Assembly: GCA_903821605.1 (NCBI GenBank)
Contig: CAIJLZ010000004.1
Location: 1 to 64,000, forward strand
Length of the DNA: 64,000 bases
Direction of reading: 5' to 3'
Source of the DNA: an uncultured Sphingomonadales bacterium
GTDB lineage: Bacteria; Pseudomonadota; Alphaproteobacteria; Sphingomonadales; Sphingomonadaceae
Shown here: one piece after another, positions 7,760-16,841 of the stretch
Layout: every line of letters starts with the position of its first letter
Position numbering within the stretch: the first letter of the stretch is position 1
Program-made: the position numbers and the translations under genes
The notes under the pieces: generated by a model
What the model was told of the DNA's origin: nothing
Seen by the model: only the letters and a program-made list of their open reading frames with translations
The model's database searches: none

Positions 7760-9052
7760 ATGTCATCACCGCCCCGATCCACACCGCCCTTGCCGTCTCT
7801 CACACCGATCGTTCCGCGCCGGGGCATCATGATGGCGATGCTGTTACTTGCCTATACGCTTAATTTTCTCGACCGGCAGATCATCGGCATTCTCGCCGTG
7901 CCAATCAAGGCCGATCTCCACCTGTCCGATGCGCAGCTTGGGCTGATGGGCGGGCTGGCCTTTGCGATGTTCTATACCGCGCTGGGTATCCCCGTGGCGA
8001 TGCTGGCAGACCGGCGCGACCGTGGCCTGATCATGGCTGTCTCGCTATTCGTCTGGAGCCTGATGACCGCCGTCTGCGGCCTTGCCCAGAATTTCACGCA
8101 GTTGTTCCTCGCCCGGCTTGGCGTCGGCATTGGCGAAGCCGGGGGCACCGCGCCCGCCTATTCACTGGTATCCGACCTCTATCCAGCACAAGAACGGGCG
8201 CGCGCGCTTGCACTCTATTCCTTCGGCATCCCGATTGGCAGCGCCAGCGGCATCGTCTTTGGCGGCGTGATCGCGACGATGATCGACTGGCGCTATGCCT
8301 TTTTCATCGTCGGACTGGCGGGCGTCCTGCTCGCCCCGCTGTTCCACCGCGTCGTCCGCGACCCGCGCCGGGCCAGCGCCGCCGATCCGTCCCCCCCGAT
8401 CGGGCTGCGTCGGGTGCTGGCGATCCTGTTTGCCAAGCGCAGCTTCTGGCTGCTCGCGCTTGGCTCCGCCTGTTCATCGATGATGGGCTATGGCCTGTTC
8501 TTCTGGTTGCCGAGCTTCTTCGTCCGCAGCTTTCATGTCACGCTGTTGCAGGCCTCGCTCGGTTATGGCGCGATCCTGCTGAGCGGCGGGCTGTTCGGCA
8601 TCTGGCTTGGCGGGCGGATATCGGACCTGCTCAGCCATCGCGGCAAGTCATGGTACGCCATCATCCCGGCCATCGCCTTTCTCGCGACTATTCCCTGCTA
8701 TTATCTTGGCGTGTCATCGACCGCCATGTCGCTTACGCTTGGGTTGATGCTGGTCCCGACGGCACTTGGCCTCGTCTGGGTCGGGCCGGTGCTGGCCGCC
8801 GTGCAGGGATTGGTCGCGCCCCAGATGCGGGCGACAACCTCGGCCATTTATCTGTTCATCAACAATCTGATCGGTATCGGCATCGGCACCCCGGCGATTG
8901 GTTGGCTGTCAGACCATTTCACCGCCAGCCATGGCGACGATGCGCTGCGCTACGCGATTTTGGCTGGCACCGGGGCCTATGCGCTGGCGGCGATCCTGCT
9001 GTTACTCGCGTCGCGTCGGCTGGAAACCGACTGGCACCATGATCCGGCCTGA
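7760..9052 (+). CDS. MFS transporter (spinster-like)
   Basis: The 430-residue integral membrane protein has about 12 predicted membrane helices and the MFS signature between helices 2 and 3. The segment ILAVPIKADLHLSDAQLGLMGGLAFAMFYTALGIPVAMLADRRDRGLIMAVSLFVWSLMTAVCGLAQNFTQLFLARLGVGIGEAG is typical of the spinster-like family that is abundant in sphingomonads. TM1 reads MAMLLLAYTLNFLDRQIIGIL, where the NxxDR motif is a family mark. The substrate is unknown; relatives are often near catabolic or siderophore genes, but none is adjacent here. It ends 2 nt before the stop of the convergent second MFS gene. Confidence 0.85.
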   Translation: MSSPPRSTPPLPSLTPIVPRRGIMMAMLLLAYTLNFLDRQIIGILAVPIKADLHLSDAQLGLMGGLAFAMFYTALGIPVAMLADRRDRGLIMAVSLFVWSLMTAVCGLAQNFTQLFLARLGVGIGEAGGTAPAYSLVSDLYPAQERARALALYSFGIPIGSASGIVFGGVIATMIDWRYAFFIVGLAGVLLAPLFHRVVRDPRRASAADPSPPIGLRRVLAILFAKRSFWLLALGSACSSMMGYGLFFWLPSFFVRSFHVTLLQASLGYGAILLSGGLFGIWLGGRISDLLSHRGKSWYAIIPAIAFLATIPCYYLGVSSTAMSLTLGLMLVPTALGLVWVGPVLAAVQGLVAPQMRATTSAIYLFINNLIGIGIGTPAIGWLSDHFTASHGDDALRYAILAGTGAYALAAILLLLASRRLETDWHHDPA

Positions 9053-9054
9053 TC

Positions 9055-10377
9055 TTATGCGGCGGGCGCGGGCCTTGTCCGCGACGACAGGCTGATCGCG
9101 CCAAAAGCAAGGCCGACCAGCAGCGCCGCCAGCCCGGCCATGACAAAGGCGGGCAGATAACTGCCGCTCACCTGCCGGATAACACCCGCGCCATAGGCTG
9201 CGCTCGCCGCCCCCAATTGGTGCCCCACCATGACCCAGCCGAACACAACGGGCGCATCCCGCTCCCCGAAACTGCGGTTGCACAGCTTGAGCGTCGGCGG
9301 CACCGTCGCGATCCAGTCGAGACCATAGACCAGCGCGAAAATCCCAAGATTGGTCGGGTTGGGGGCGATCAACGGCAAGGCCATCAACGCCAGGCCGCGC
9401 AGGCTGTAATAGATGAACAACAAGCGGCGCGGATCATGCCGGTCGGTCAGCCAGCCCGACCCGGTCGTGCCCAGCAGATCAAACAGCCCCATCACCGAAA
9501 CCAGCCCGGCCGCCGCCACCGGCGCGATGCCCAGGTCGCCGCAAAAAGCGATCATATGCGTGCCGATCAACCCGTTGGTGGTGAGACCGCAAACGAAAAA
9601 GCTGCCGAACAATAGCCAGAACATCGGCTGGCGTCCCGCCGCCACCAGCGCCGTCAGCGCCAGACCCGGCGCAGCAGCGGCGCGCATCTGATGGCGCGCG
9701 GCACTTTCCGGTGTTTCCCCGACACGGCTGAAGCCATGATCTTCCGGGCGTTCGGGCACCAGCAGCAGAACCAATGGGATCAGCGCGGCGCAGCCAAGGC
9801 TGACCACCAGCACCACCGGCCGCCATGAACCGTCGCGGCTCAGCCATGCCAGCACCGGCAGAAAAACCAGCGCGCCGGTGGCAGTGCTCGCGCTCAACAG
9901 GCCCATCACCAGCCCCTGATGGCGCGCGAACCACCGATTGACGATCGCCGCCCCCAGCACCGATGCAATCGCCCCGCTACCGATGCCGGAAATCACCCCC
10001 CAAGTGGCGATATAATGCCACGGCATAGTCATCCACTGGCTGGCAAAGGTCGCCCCGGACATCAAGATCAGCCCCATGACCATGGTCCGCCGAATCCCTA
10101 TCGACTGCATCAGCGCCGCCGCAAACGGGCCGGTCAAGCCATAGAGCAGGATGCCAATGGCCGCCGCCAGCGAGATCGTCGCCCGGTCCCAATGAAAGCC
10201 AATTGAGAGCGGCACCATCAACACACTGGGCGTGGCACGCAGCCCGGCCGACACCAGCAGGGCGATAAAGGTCACCGCCACCACCGTCACCGCCATCCGC
10301 CGTGATGCGCGGTCGCGGGCTGGTCCGCCCGTCACGGGATCGGGATCTATCTGGTTGTCATGCCCCTGCAACGCCAC
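9055..10377 (-). CDS. MFS transporter (oxalate/formate antiporter / monocarboxylate-like)
   Basis: Twelve membrane helices are apparent. The opening segment (AVTVVAVTFIALLVSAGLRATPSVLMVPLSIGFHWDRATISLAAAIGILLYGLTGPFAAALMQSIGIRRTMVMG) is typical of OFA/monocarboxylate-type MFS carriers, and the GTTGSGWLTDRHDPRRLL loop is the second MFS motif. The start is uncertain. The ORF-track ATG (10482) adds an unlikely Arg/Gln-rich leader. I prefer GTG 10377 (after GAGGACAA), with ATG 10296 as alternative directly before TM1. The substrate, probably a small organic anion, is inferred from family only. Confidence 0.75.
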   Translation of the reverse strand: MALQGHDNQIDPDPVTGGPARDRASRRMAVTVVAVTFIALLVSAGLRATPSVLMVPLSIGFHWDRATISLAAAIGILLYGLTGPFAAALMQSIGIRRTMVMGLILMSGATFASQWMTMPWHYIATWGVISGIGSGAIASVLGAAIVNRWFARHQGLVMGLLSASTATGALVFLPVLAWLSRDGSWRPVVLVVSLGCAALIPLVLLLVPERPEDHGFSRVGETPESAARHQMRAAAAPGLALTALVAAGRQPMFWLLFGSFFVCGLTTNGLIGTHMIAFCGDLGIAPVAAAGLVSVMGLFDLLGTTGSGWLTDRHDPRRLLFIYYSLRGLALMALPLIAPNPTNLGIFALVYGLDWIATVPPTLKLCNRSFGERDAPVVFGWVMVGHQLGAASAAYGAGVIRQVSGSYLPAFVMAGLAALLVGLAFGAISLSSRTRPAPAA

Positions 10378-10623
10378 TTGTCCTCGCGACCCTCTTTGCC
10401 ACCAGTCCCGCCCCTGGCCGGAATCAAATGATCCAGCGGCGCGGCGCGACGGGCTTTGCTGCGCCGGCGAAGCGCATAGCATGAAAGGCGATCAGCGGCG
10501 ATAGGCCGGATCGACCATCGGCACGCAAGATCGGTTGCAGACAGGGGCCACCACAGTGCAATGTCCCCGACCTAGGCTCCCCAACCCCACAACTCACGCC
10601 GAACTCGTCACCGGAGATCATCC

Positions 10624-11427
10624 ATGAACAGCGAACCGCACCCCCTTGATGTTGTCGCTCCGGCACGGATCGCGCAATTGGTGGAGGAGGTGGCGATCCG
10701 CAAGGTGGGGCTCGGGTTCATGCAGACCTTGACCCTCGGGATCTTGGCTGGTGCCTTTATCGCGTTCGGCGCGATGTTTTCCACAATGGTGATCACGGGC
10801 AGTGAACTCGGTTTTGGTCCGACCCGCCTATTGGGTGGGGTGGCCTTTTCACTCGGGCTGATCTTGGTGATCATCGGTGGTGCCGAACTTTTCACCGGCA
10901 ACAGCCTGATCGTCATGGCCTGGGCCAGCCGCCGCATCACCTTGATCGCCTTGCTACGCAACTGGGGCATCGTCTATCTCGGCAATCTGATAGGGGCGGT
11001 TGCGACCGCGCTGCTCGTCCATCTGTCGGGCATTTTATCGATGGGCGATGGGTCTGTCGGCGTCACCGCCGCCGCGATCAGCGCCGCCAAACTGGCGCTG
11101 GACCCCGGCCAAGCCTTTGTTCGCGGCATGTTGTGCAATATTCTGGTGTGCCTCGCGGTCTGGATGTGCTTTGCGGCCCACAACATATCGGGCAAGGTGC
11201 TCGTCATCCTGTTTCCGATCACGGCCTTTGTGGCGCTCGGCTTTGAACATTCGGTCGCCAACATGTATCTGATCCCCGTGGGCATGCTGCATGTCGGCCA
11301 TATCGAACTCGGGGCATTCGTCTCCAGCCTGCTGATCGTCAGCGCCGGAAATATTGTCGGCGGTGGCCTGCTTGTCGCGCTCGTCTACTGGCTGGTTTAT
11401 ATCCGCTCGCCGCAGACCGGCAATTAA
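10624..11427 (+). CDS. Formate/nitrite transporter (FNT) family channel
   Basis: The 267-residue protein has six membrane helices of the FNT fold, a pentameric anion channel for formate, nitrite or hydrosulfide. After a cytosolic N-terminus come GFMQTLTLGILAGAFIAFGAMFSTMV, then GGVAFSLGLILVIIGGAELFTGNSLIVMAW. The latter holds the TM2b/3 region with the conserved GAELFTGN motif. Further on LCNILVCLAVWM and HSVANMYLIPVGML match the TM5/TM6 regions. GGAG lies 7 nt before ATG 10624. It is monocistronic; no formate dehydrogenase or nitrite reductase is nearby, so the anion cannot be named. Confidence 0.88.
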   Translation: MNSEPHPLDVVAPARIAQLVEEVAIRKVGLGFMQTLTLGILAGAFIAFGAMFSTMVITGSELGFGPTRLLGGVAFSLGLILVIIGGAELFTGNSLIVMAWASRRITLIALLRNWGIVYLGNLIGAVATALLVHLSGILSMGDGSVGVTAAAISAAKLALDPGQAFVRGMLCNILVCLAVWMCFAAHNISGKVLVILFPITAFVALGFEHSVANMYLIPVGMLHVGHIELGAFVSSLLIVSAGNIVGGGLLVALVYWLVYIRSPQTGN

Positions 11428-11462
11428 GATCACAGCCGATGCAGCGCGGCGCGCGTCATCGC

Positions 11463-11804
11463 TTAGCGTTGCTTCTTGACCATCGGTGCGGTGAAATCGG
11501 GGTCTTTGTTCGCCACCCAATCAACAAATTTGCGGATTGTCGGGGTCGCCAACAGGCCCTCGACATCCATGCCATGGCGTTGCAATTCCGAATTGGTAAA
11601 GTTCGAGATCAGCGTCTGCTGGCAAATCGGGTGCATCGGCACCACATCGCGCCCACCCCGGCTTTTGGGCACGGGATGGTGCCAGACAATGGTCTTGCCC
11701 GTCGGCCGACCACATAGCCAGCACGGCACCACAGCCGCCGGCGCATCCTCCTCCTCGCGCTGCAGATCGCCATAGGGGTCGTGTTTTGAACGTTTGCGCG
11801 CCAT
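11463..11804 (-). CDS. HNH endonuclease family protein
   Basis: This 113-residue protein has a CWLCG zinc-knuckle-like pair followed by the HNH core VWHHPVPKSRGGRDVVPMHPICQQTLISNFTNSEL, giving the His-His and distal Asn/His pattern of beta-beta-alpha-metal nucleases. The tail is basic (PMVKKQR). Free-standing HNH proteins of this size occur in many sphingomonads and are not tied to a known restriction or phage system. It converges with the FNT gene and lies close to a hypothetical gene and a WYL regulator, but no methylase or helicase partner is present. Nuclease activity is inferred. Confidence 0.75.
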   Translation of the reverse strand: MARKRSKHDPYGDLQREEEDAPAAVVPCWLCGRPTGKTIVWHHPVPKSRGGRDVVPMHPICQQTLISNFTNSELQRHGMDVEGLLATPTIRKFVDWVANKDPDFTAPMVKKQR

Positions 11805-11855
11805 GGTTTTCCCTGAATTGCCTTTGCTTGCGCTACACCACCGATAGAGGCGCGG

Positions 11856-12236
11856 CTAGGCCATTTCCCGCGAGACCAAGATGCCCGGCTCCGTGCCGCG
11901 CAAATAGGCACCGGGCGGATGGCTCGACCAAAGTAACCAGTCACATGGCAATGTCGCAGACCCGAAAATGGCGACGCAAACGTCAATCCATATCGATGGG
12001 CTGCCGTCGGCATTTTCCGCATGAGTCGTTAAGCCGTGGTCTCGCCAGAAGGCCAACCGCTTTTCCAGTTCGTTGGGCGACGCAGCGCCCTCACGGTAGA
12101 GATTGCCATCATGCCATGCCTTTGACCCAATCGAATCTGCCGCATGTTGCAAGAAACCAGCCCAACCGCCCGGATACTTACGCTCGATTATGCGAACAGG
12201 GACAAATATATCGATGAACTCGGATGCGACAACCAT
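11856..12236 (-). CDS. Hypothetical protein
   Basis: A 126-residue ORF on the HNH strand. I use ATG 12236 because a purine-rich GGAGAGGGGG lies about 9 nt upstream; the track start at 12293 adds 19 residues. The protein is soluble, with aromatic-rich segments (ERKYPGGWAGFLQHA, IWIDVCVAIFG, CDWLLWSSHPPGAYLRGTEPG) and no signal peptide. I do not recognise a family. It borders an AT-rich stretch and may belong to the same accessory patch as the HNH and WYL genes. Confidence 0.5.
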   Translation of the reverse strand: MVVASEFIDIFVPVRIIERKYPGGWAGFLQHAADSIGSKAWHDGNLYREGAASPNELEKRLAFWRDHGLTTHAENADGSPSIWIDVCVAIFGSATLPCDWLLWSSHPPGAYLRGTEPGILVSREMA

Positions 12237-12289
12237 ATAACGACGCCCCCTCTCCACATCCCTCCCGGACACGGGAAGATGGTGCAAAG

Positions 12290-12420
12290 ACATTCAAAAA
12301 ATTCTTTGACAAAATCGTACTTAATTCAAAATTCTAGCTATTCTTATATATTTTAAAATAAATTACATCAAACCATATTTTGATTTTTGTCGGAATAACA
12401 TCGCATTTTTATTTTATGTC
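12290..12420. other. AT-rich intergenic stretch before WYL regulator
   Basis: About 130 nt here (ATTTTAAAATAAATTACATC and similar) are far more AT-rich than the rest of the window. The stretch lies between the divergent hypothetical and WYL genes and probably carries their promoters. A TTGACA occurs at 12305-12310 but has no well-spaced -10. Such islands of low GC often mark xenogeneic DNA or strong bendable promoters. Confidence 0.5.
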
Positions 12421-12485
12421 TGCCTATATGTCCCCAACTGGCACTCTCCCATGTCTTTAGAGTGGGGAGACAGGGGTTGCAGTTT

Positions 12486-13466
12486 ATGCGTTACGCACGT
12501 GCCGAAAGATTGATCCAGCTCGCGCTCGAAATGCAGGCCGCGCGCACCGGGCTGACGATCAGCGATATCATGGAAAAATTTACCGTCAGCCGACGCACCG
12601 CCATCCGTATGCGGGACGCGGTCATTCGCGCTTTTCCGCAGGCGGACGAAGTGCCATCCGACGACCGGACCAAACGCTGGCGGCTGACCGGTGGCAATGG
12701 TCAATGGCTGGCCGGCGTCACGGCAGACGACCTTTCGGCCGTCGAAACCGCGATTCAGGTGCTCGAACGGGATAATCTCCAAATTCAAGCCGGAAGCTTG
12801 CGCACCATCAGCGCGAAATTGCGCAGTCAGTTGCAGGATAATGCGCTTCGCCGGATCGACCCAGATCTGGAAGCACTACTGGAGGCGGAGGGCATCGCCC
12901 ATCGCCCCGGCCCGCGCCCCCTGATCCCGGCGGGCGTATTCGAAACCTTGCGCCAGGCGATCAAATCATGTCGCAAGGTATCATTCGCCTATGAATCGCG
13001 CTCGGGCAACGGCGCGGCGCGGCGCACGGTTTGCCCGCTCGGCCTACTCTACGGGCACCGTCATTATCTTGTTGGCGATCAGGAGGATGGCAAGGGCATT
13101 CGACATTTTAGCCTGCCTGCCATATCGGAACTCCAGATCGAAGCCGACGGATTCTCGCGCGAGCCGGGGGTCAATCTCCGTGACATCGTCGGCCAATGTT
13201 TCGGTGTGTATCATGAGGCCCCGGTCGAAGTGATCTGGCGTTTCAGCCCGACCGCCGCGCCGCTTGCGCGCCAATTCATCTTCCACCCGTCGCAATCGTC
13301 GCAGAGCGAGCCAGATGGTAGCCTGCTCGTCCGCTTCCACGCCGGGGGATTGCTGGAAATGGCTTGGCACCTGATGAGCTGGGGCACGGAGGTCGAAGTT
13401 GTCGCACCTGCCGAATTACATCGGATGCTTCCCGTCGAGCGGCCAACTTGGCCTGCGCTACCCTAA
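12486..13466 (+). CDS. WYL-domain transcriptional regulator
   Basis: This 326-residue protein has an N-terminal winged helix-turn-helix (LTISDIMEKFTVSRRTAIRMRDAVIRAFP), a central WYL domain (KVSFAYESRSGNGAARRTVCPLGLLYGHRHYLVGDQEDGKGIRHFSLPAISELQI) and a C-terminal WCX-like region (VEVIWRFSPTAAPLARQFIFHP..LEMAWHLMSWGTEVEVVAP). The domain order matches BrxR/CapW/PafBC-type regulators, which sense nucleic acid or nucleotide ligands and often repress defence or DNA-damage genes. No defence module is adjacent, so the targets are unknown. The start is set at MRYARAERL (12486); eight extra residues are possible. Confidence 0.82.
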   Translation: MRYARAERLIQLALEMQAARTGLTISDIMEKFTVSRRTAIRMRDAVIRAFPQADEVPSDDRTKRWRLTGGNGQWLAGVTADDLSAVETAIQVLERDNLQIQAGSLRTISAKLRSQLQDNALRRIDPDLEALLEAEGIAHRPGPRPLIPAGVFETLRQAIKSCRKVSFAYESRSGNGAARRTVCPLGLLYGHRHYLVGDQEDGKGIRHFSLPAISELQIEADGFSREPGVNLRDIVGQCFGVYHEAPVEVIWRFSPTAAPLARQFIFHPSQSSQSEPDGSLLVRFHAGGLLEMAWHLMSWGTEVEVVAPAELHRMLPVERPTWPALP

Positions 13467-13965
13467 GCGCGCGCGCCCAACCCGCATCATGAGGCGCGCT
13501 ACAACTGGCACCGACCCATGGACTTAATCACGGCATGGCGTCGCCGACAGCGAGTGAAACACAGTGCTTCCAACGTGTAAGCCATGAGCGCATGGCAGGG
13601 GCCATTCGTCTGACTGGATCAGAAATCGCAAAGTCCGCACTTTAATTTAGTGCCTCACCCAGCGAAGCTGAACATTACAAAATTCGCGGCCATAGCCTGC
13701 ACACTGCCGATCATCGTTGCACTGCTGCATCACGGCTGGCGCCTGCGACGAAACTAAATCGCTTCAACCCAGCCATCACCGCGAAGAGATCGACCCTGCC
13801 CCTTGTGCAAGTCAGCCAAAGGCGATGTTTGGGGGATTGGGGAGCGGTCTGGAATGTCCGGTTTTATGCAGCGATTGGCTTCATCTACCTGTTTGCGCAT
13901 GATCCCCACTGAAAGAATAGCCAAATTTCACCGTAAAAATGCTATCTGGTCTGAATTCACATGCC
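13467..13965. other. Intergenic region of about 500 nt without assigned gene
   Basis: No convincing gene is seen. One short plus-strand reading frame (GTG 13650 to TAA 13757, 35 codons) would give a basic peptide with one hydrophobic segment (FAAIACTLPIIVALL). It has no good ribosome-binding site and is left unannotated. The region presumably holds the 3' end of the WYL transcript and the promoter of the next GST gene. Confidence 0.4.
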
Positions 13966-14613
13966 ATGATCAACGATACCGCACCCATCCTCTATAGCTT
14001 CCGGCGCTGTCCCTATGCGATGCGCGCGCGGCTTGCGTTGGCGATCAGCGAGACCCCATGCGAACTGCGAGAGGTAAAACTCTCGCACAAGCCCGAAGCC
14101 ATGTTAGCCGCATCACCCAAGGGCACCGTGCCGGTTCTCGTCCTCCCAAGCGGAAGGGTCATTGACCAGAGCATCGACATTATGCGCTGGGCACTTGCGC
14201 AGCACGATCCAGAAAATTGGCTGGATCGGGACGATCGGGAGTTGCTTCATGCCAACGATAGCGCGTTCAAGCATCATCTCGACCGGTACAAATATCCTGA
14301 ACGCTTTGGCTCTGACCCCGATCAGCATCAAAACGAAGCCCTCATTTTCCTGCATGAACTTGACGCGCGCATTGCTCGTGCCGGTCAATTATGCGGACCG
14401 AAACGGGGATTGACTGACCTTGCGATGGCCCCCTTCGTTCGACAGTTTGCGGCTGTGGATCGTGAATGGTTCGACGAGCAACCGCTGCCCCATCTTAAGT
14501 TGTGGCTAGAGCACCATCTCGCTTCGGACCTGTTTGCTACGATCATGGTCCGGCATGCACCTTGGACGCCTGGCGATCCGCCCATCCGATTTCCAACCTC
14601 TCACACAGCTTGA
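13966..14613 (+). CDS. Glutathione S-transferase family protein (Grx2-like active site)
   Basis: This 215-residue protein opens with ILYSFRRCPYAMRARLALAISETPCELREVKLSHKPEAML, a thioredoxin-like GST N-domain with the CPYAMRAR motif typical of glutaredoxin-2/omega-like GSTs. The cis-Pro segment KGTVPVLVLPSGRVIDQSIDIMRW follows, and a helical C-domain completes the protein. A lone active-site Cys suggests thioltransferase rather than conjugation chemistry. The start is uncertain: ATG 13966 is chosen, but no clear ribosome-binding site precedes it or the upstream ATG at 13939. It is a single gene. Confidence 0.8.
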   Translation: MINDTAPILYSFRRCPYAMRARLALAISETPCELREVKLSHKPEAMLAASPKGTVPVLVLPSGRVIDQSIDIMRWALAQHDPENWLDRDDRELLHANDSAFKHHLDRYKYPERFGSDPDQHQNEALIFLHELDARIARAGQLCGPKRGLTDLAMAPFVRQFAAVDREWFDEQPLPHLKLWLEHHLASDLFATIMVRHAPWTPGDPPIRFPTSHTA

Positions 14614-14743
14614 TATCTTAGAGTTCTCCGCCCGATTGCGAATCCGTCGCTGCAGCATGCGCCGCCGCATCATGGGGCAACCGCCAGAAACTTCGGGATA
14701 GGCTCCCATGCCGCACGTCTTTGATCGAATGTGATGAAATATT

Positions 14744-14817
14744 TGGAGGCCCGAGCCGGAATCGAACCGGCGTGCACGGATTTGCAGTCCGCTACGTCAC
14801 CACTCCGCCATCGGGCC
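14744..14817 (-). tRNA. tRNA-Cys (GCA)
   Basis: The minus strand reads GGCCCGATGGCGGAGTGGTG...GACTGCAAATC...GGTTCGATTCC...TCGGGCC-T-CCA. The acceptor stem is a perfect 7 bp, the anticodon is GCA, the discriminator is U73 as required for cysteine, and CCA is encoded. The length is 74 nt including CCA. It lies between the second GST gene and flhB. Confidence 0.95.
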
Positions 14818-14908
14818 TCGCGCATGCAGCATGGCATGGTGTGCCCGCCCAATGCGGGAACAGGCGACCGATGTCAACGGTGGAAGCGGGGGATCGGGCG
14901 AATCTGCT

Positions 14909-16048
14909 TCAACCTTGTGGCCGCCCATGTTCGTCGAACCGGCGCGCCGGGGGCACGGTGACGGCGGGCGGGGGCGTGCCATCCGCCAGCATCGCATCAA
15001 GCCGGAAGACAAAGGCGAGAACCGTCGCCACCGCCAGAAACAGATCCTCCGCCACCATCTGCCCCGCCCGCGAGGTGAAATAAATGGCGCGGGCCAATTG
15101 CGGATAGTCCAGCGTCGGGACGCGATGGGCCGCCGCGAGTTCGCGAATCGCCAGCGCGACCTCACCCCGCCCCCGCGCCACCACCACCGGGGCCGCATCC
15201 TGACCGGGACGATAACGCAGCGCCACCGCGAAATGGGTCGGGTTGGTCAAGATCACCGCTGCCTCGGTCACCGCCTTGCGCGCCGAGCCGGAAAGCAAGG
15301 CGTGCCGCCGCTGGCGCTGCGCCTGTTTCAGTTCGGGCGCGCCTTCGGACTGGCGCATTTCTTCCTTCACCTGCTGGCGCGTCATGCGCAGCCGGGCCTG
15401 TCGCCGGACATATTGGATCGGGACATCAAGCCCGGCAATCAACGCCATGCCCAGCACCAGCGCCATCACCGCGCGCACCATGATTTCGCCCATCAAGCGA
15501 GTGGCCGCGGGCAAATCCTGTTGTGCCAGCGCGGGAAAATGGCGCAGCTCGCCCGCCACCAGCCACCAGCCGATGCCGCCGAGCAGCGCGACCTTGGCCA
15601 GCGCCTTGCCCAATTCGGCAAGCCCGTTCAGGCTGAAGATACGGCCCAGCCCGCGCAACGGATCAAGCCGACCCGGCTTGAAACCAAGCGCACCGGGCCG
15701 GAAACCGGCGGACCCCAGCACCGCCGGACCCGCCAGCGCCGCCACCAACGCCAGCCCGAATAAACCCGCAAGCGGCAGCGCCAAGGGCAGCACCATCTGG
15801 CCCAGTCGCGACATCGGATCAAACTGCGCCAGATCGCCGGGATCAAGCTGTAACCCCTGACCCAATAATTGCGTGCAGGCGCGGACAAAAGCTGGCCCCC
15901 CTATCGCCAGCCAACCAGCCCCCGCCGCCATCACCAGCGCCACCGCCAGTTCGCGTGACTGCAACACATCGCCATCGCGCGCGGCATCAGCCTTGCGCTT
16001 GGCGGTCGGGGCTTCGCTCTGCTGGTCCTTATCGGGGGTGTCGGCCAT
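14909..16048 (-). CDS. flhB: Flagellar type III secretion switch protein FlhB
   Basis: This 379-residue inner-membrane protein of the flagellar export gate switches substrate class from rod/hook to filament proteins. The cytosolic N-terminus is TAKRKADAARDGDVLQSRELA (family: T..R..dAR..G.v..S.el). Four membrane segments follow, then a linker (RMTRQQVKEEMRQSEGAPELKQ) and the autocleavage motif NPTH in ILTNPTHFAVALRY. It is the last gene of the fliE-to-flhB operon, 3 nt after fliR. The C-terminal tail after the cleavage domain is moderately long and Pro-rich. Confidence 0.95.
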   Translation of the reverse strand: MADTPDKDQQSEAPTAKRKADAARDGDVLQSRELAVALVMAAGAGWLAIGGPAFVRACTQLLGQGLQLDPGDLAQFDPMSRLGQMVLPLALPLAGLFGLALVAALAGPAVLGSAGFRPGALGFKPGRLDPLRGLGRIFSLNGLAELGKALAKVALLGGIGWWLVAGELRHFPALAQQDLPAATRLMGEIMVRAVMALVLGMALIAGLDVPIQYVRRQARLRMTRQQVKEEMRQSEGAPELKQAQRQRRHALLSGSARKAVTEAAVILTNPTHFAVALRYRPGQDAAPVVVARGRGEVALAIRELAAAHRVPTLDYPQLARAIYFTSRAGQMVAEDLFLAVATVLAFVFRLDAMLADGTPPPAVTVPPARRFDEHGRPQG

Positions 16049-16051
16049 GGT

Positions 16052-16831
16052 TCAACCTGCCCCCAGTAAGGCCGCCTGATCGAGCGCACGGCCAAGCGCC
16101 GGCGAAATGCCTTCGGCCATCACCGGCAAGGCCAGCGCCAACAACACCATGCCCGCCAACAGCGCTGCCGGCATGCCCACCGCAAACAAATTGAGCGTGG
16201 GGGCAGAGCGGCCGATCATGCCCATGATGAGCTGCACCAAGACCAGCGCAAAACCGACCGGCAGCGCGATCGACAAGCCGGCGGAAAAAACCAGCCCGCC
16301 AAAGCGCACCAGCGCATGCAACGCCGCCCACGAAGGCCAAGCCCCGCCCGGCGGCATGGCGGCATAGCTTTCCACCACCAGCCGGAAGAAATGGAGATGG
16401 CCATCGCTCGCGAAGAATAAAAAGGTCGCCAGCACCGACAGCAATTGCCCGAAAGCCGGGCTGGCATGGCCCCCCGCCGGGTCGTTCATCGTCGCAAAGC
16501 CAAGGCCCATCGCATTGCTCACCACCTCGCCCGCCACCAGCGCAGCGGCAAAGCCGATCTGCAACGCAAAGCCCATCGCCAGGCCGCACAACAACTCGCC
16601 CGCGATGAACAACAGGCCGGCGAATGACACCACCCCTTCAGGCGGCGGCGCGACGCCCGCCAGTGCCATGCCCGGCAACCCGATGGCGGTGGCGATCACA
16701 AGGCGCAACTGTACCGGCACGGCGGGCATGCTGAACACCGGGGCCGCCAACAACGCCGCGCCGGGCCGGAGCAGGGCCAGCATCAGCGCCAGCAAGCTCG
16801 GTTCAAGCGCGGCGAACCCGGCGGGGATCAT
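16052..16831 (-). CDS. fliR: Flagellar export gate protein FliR
   Basis: The 259-residue multi-pass membrane protein forms the FliPQR export gate core. Hydrophobic segments include LLALMLALLRPGAALLAAPVFSM near the N-terminus and the conserved GLGFATMNDPAGGHASPAFGQLLSVLATFLFFASDGHLHFFRLVVESY. I set the start at ATG 16831, 6 nt after GAGAGG, rather than GTG 16837. It follows fliQ with a short spacer and precedes flhB by 3 nt. Gene order and helix pattern make the assignment firm. Confidence 0.93.
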   Translation of the reverse strand: MIPAGFAALEPSLLALMLALLRPGAALLAAPVFSMPAVPVQLRLVIATAIGLPGMALAGVAPPPEGVVSFAGLLFIAGELLCGLAMGFALQIGFAAALVAGEVVSNAMGLGFATMNDPAGGHASPAFGQLLSVLATFLFFASDGHLHFFRLVVESYAAMPPGGAWPSWAALHALVRFGGLVFSAGLSIALPVGFALVLVQLIMGMIGRSAPTLNLFAVGMPAALLAGMVLLALALPVMAEGISPALGRALDQAALLGAG

Positions 16832-16841
16832 CGCCACCCTC

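Noticed and set aside
13650-13757. 35-codon GTG frame with one hydrophobic segment
   Set aside because: No ribosome-binding site and nothing else to support expression; kept only as a note.
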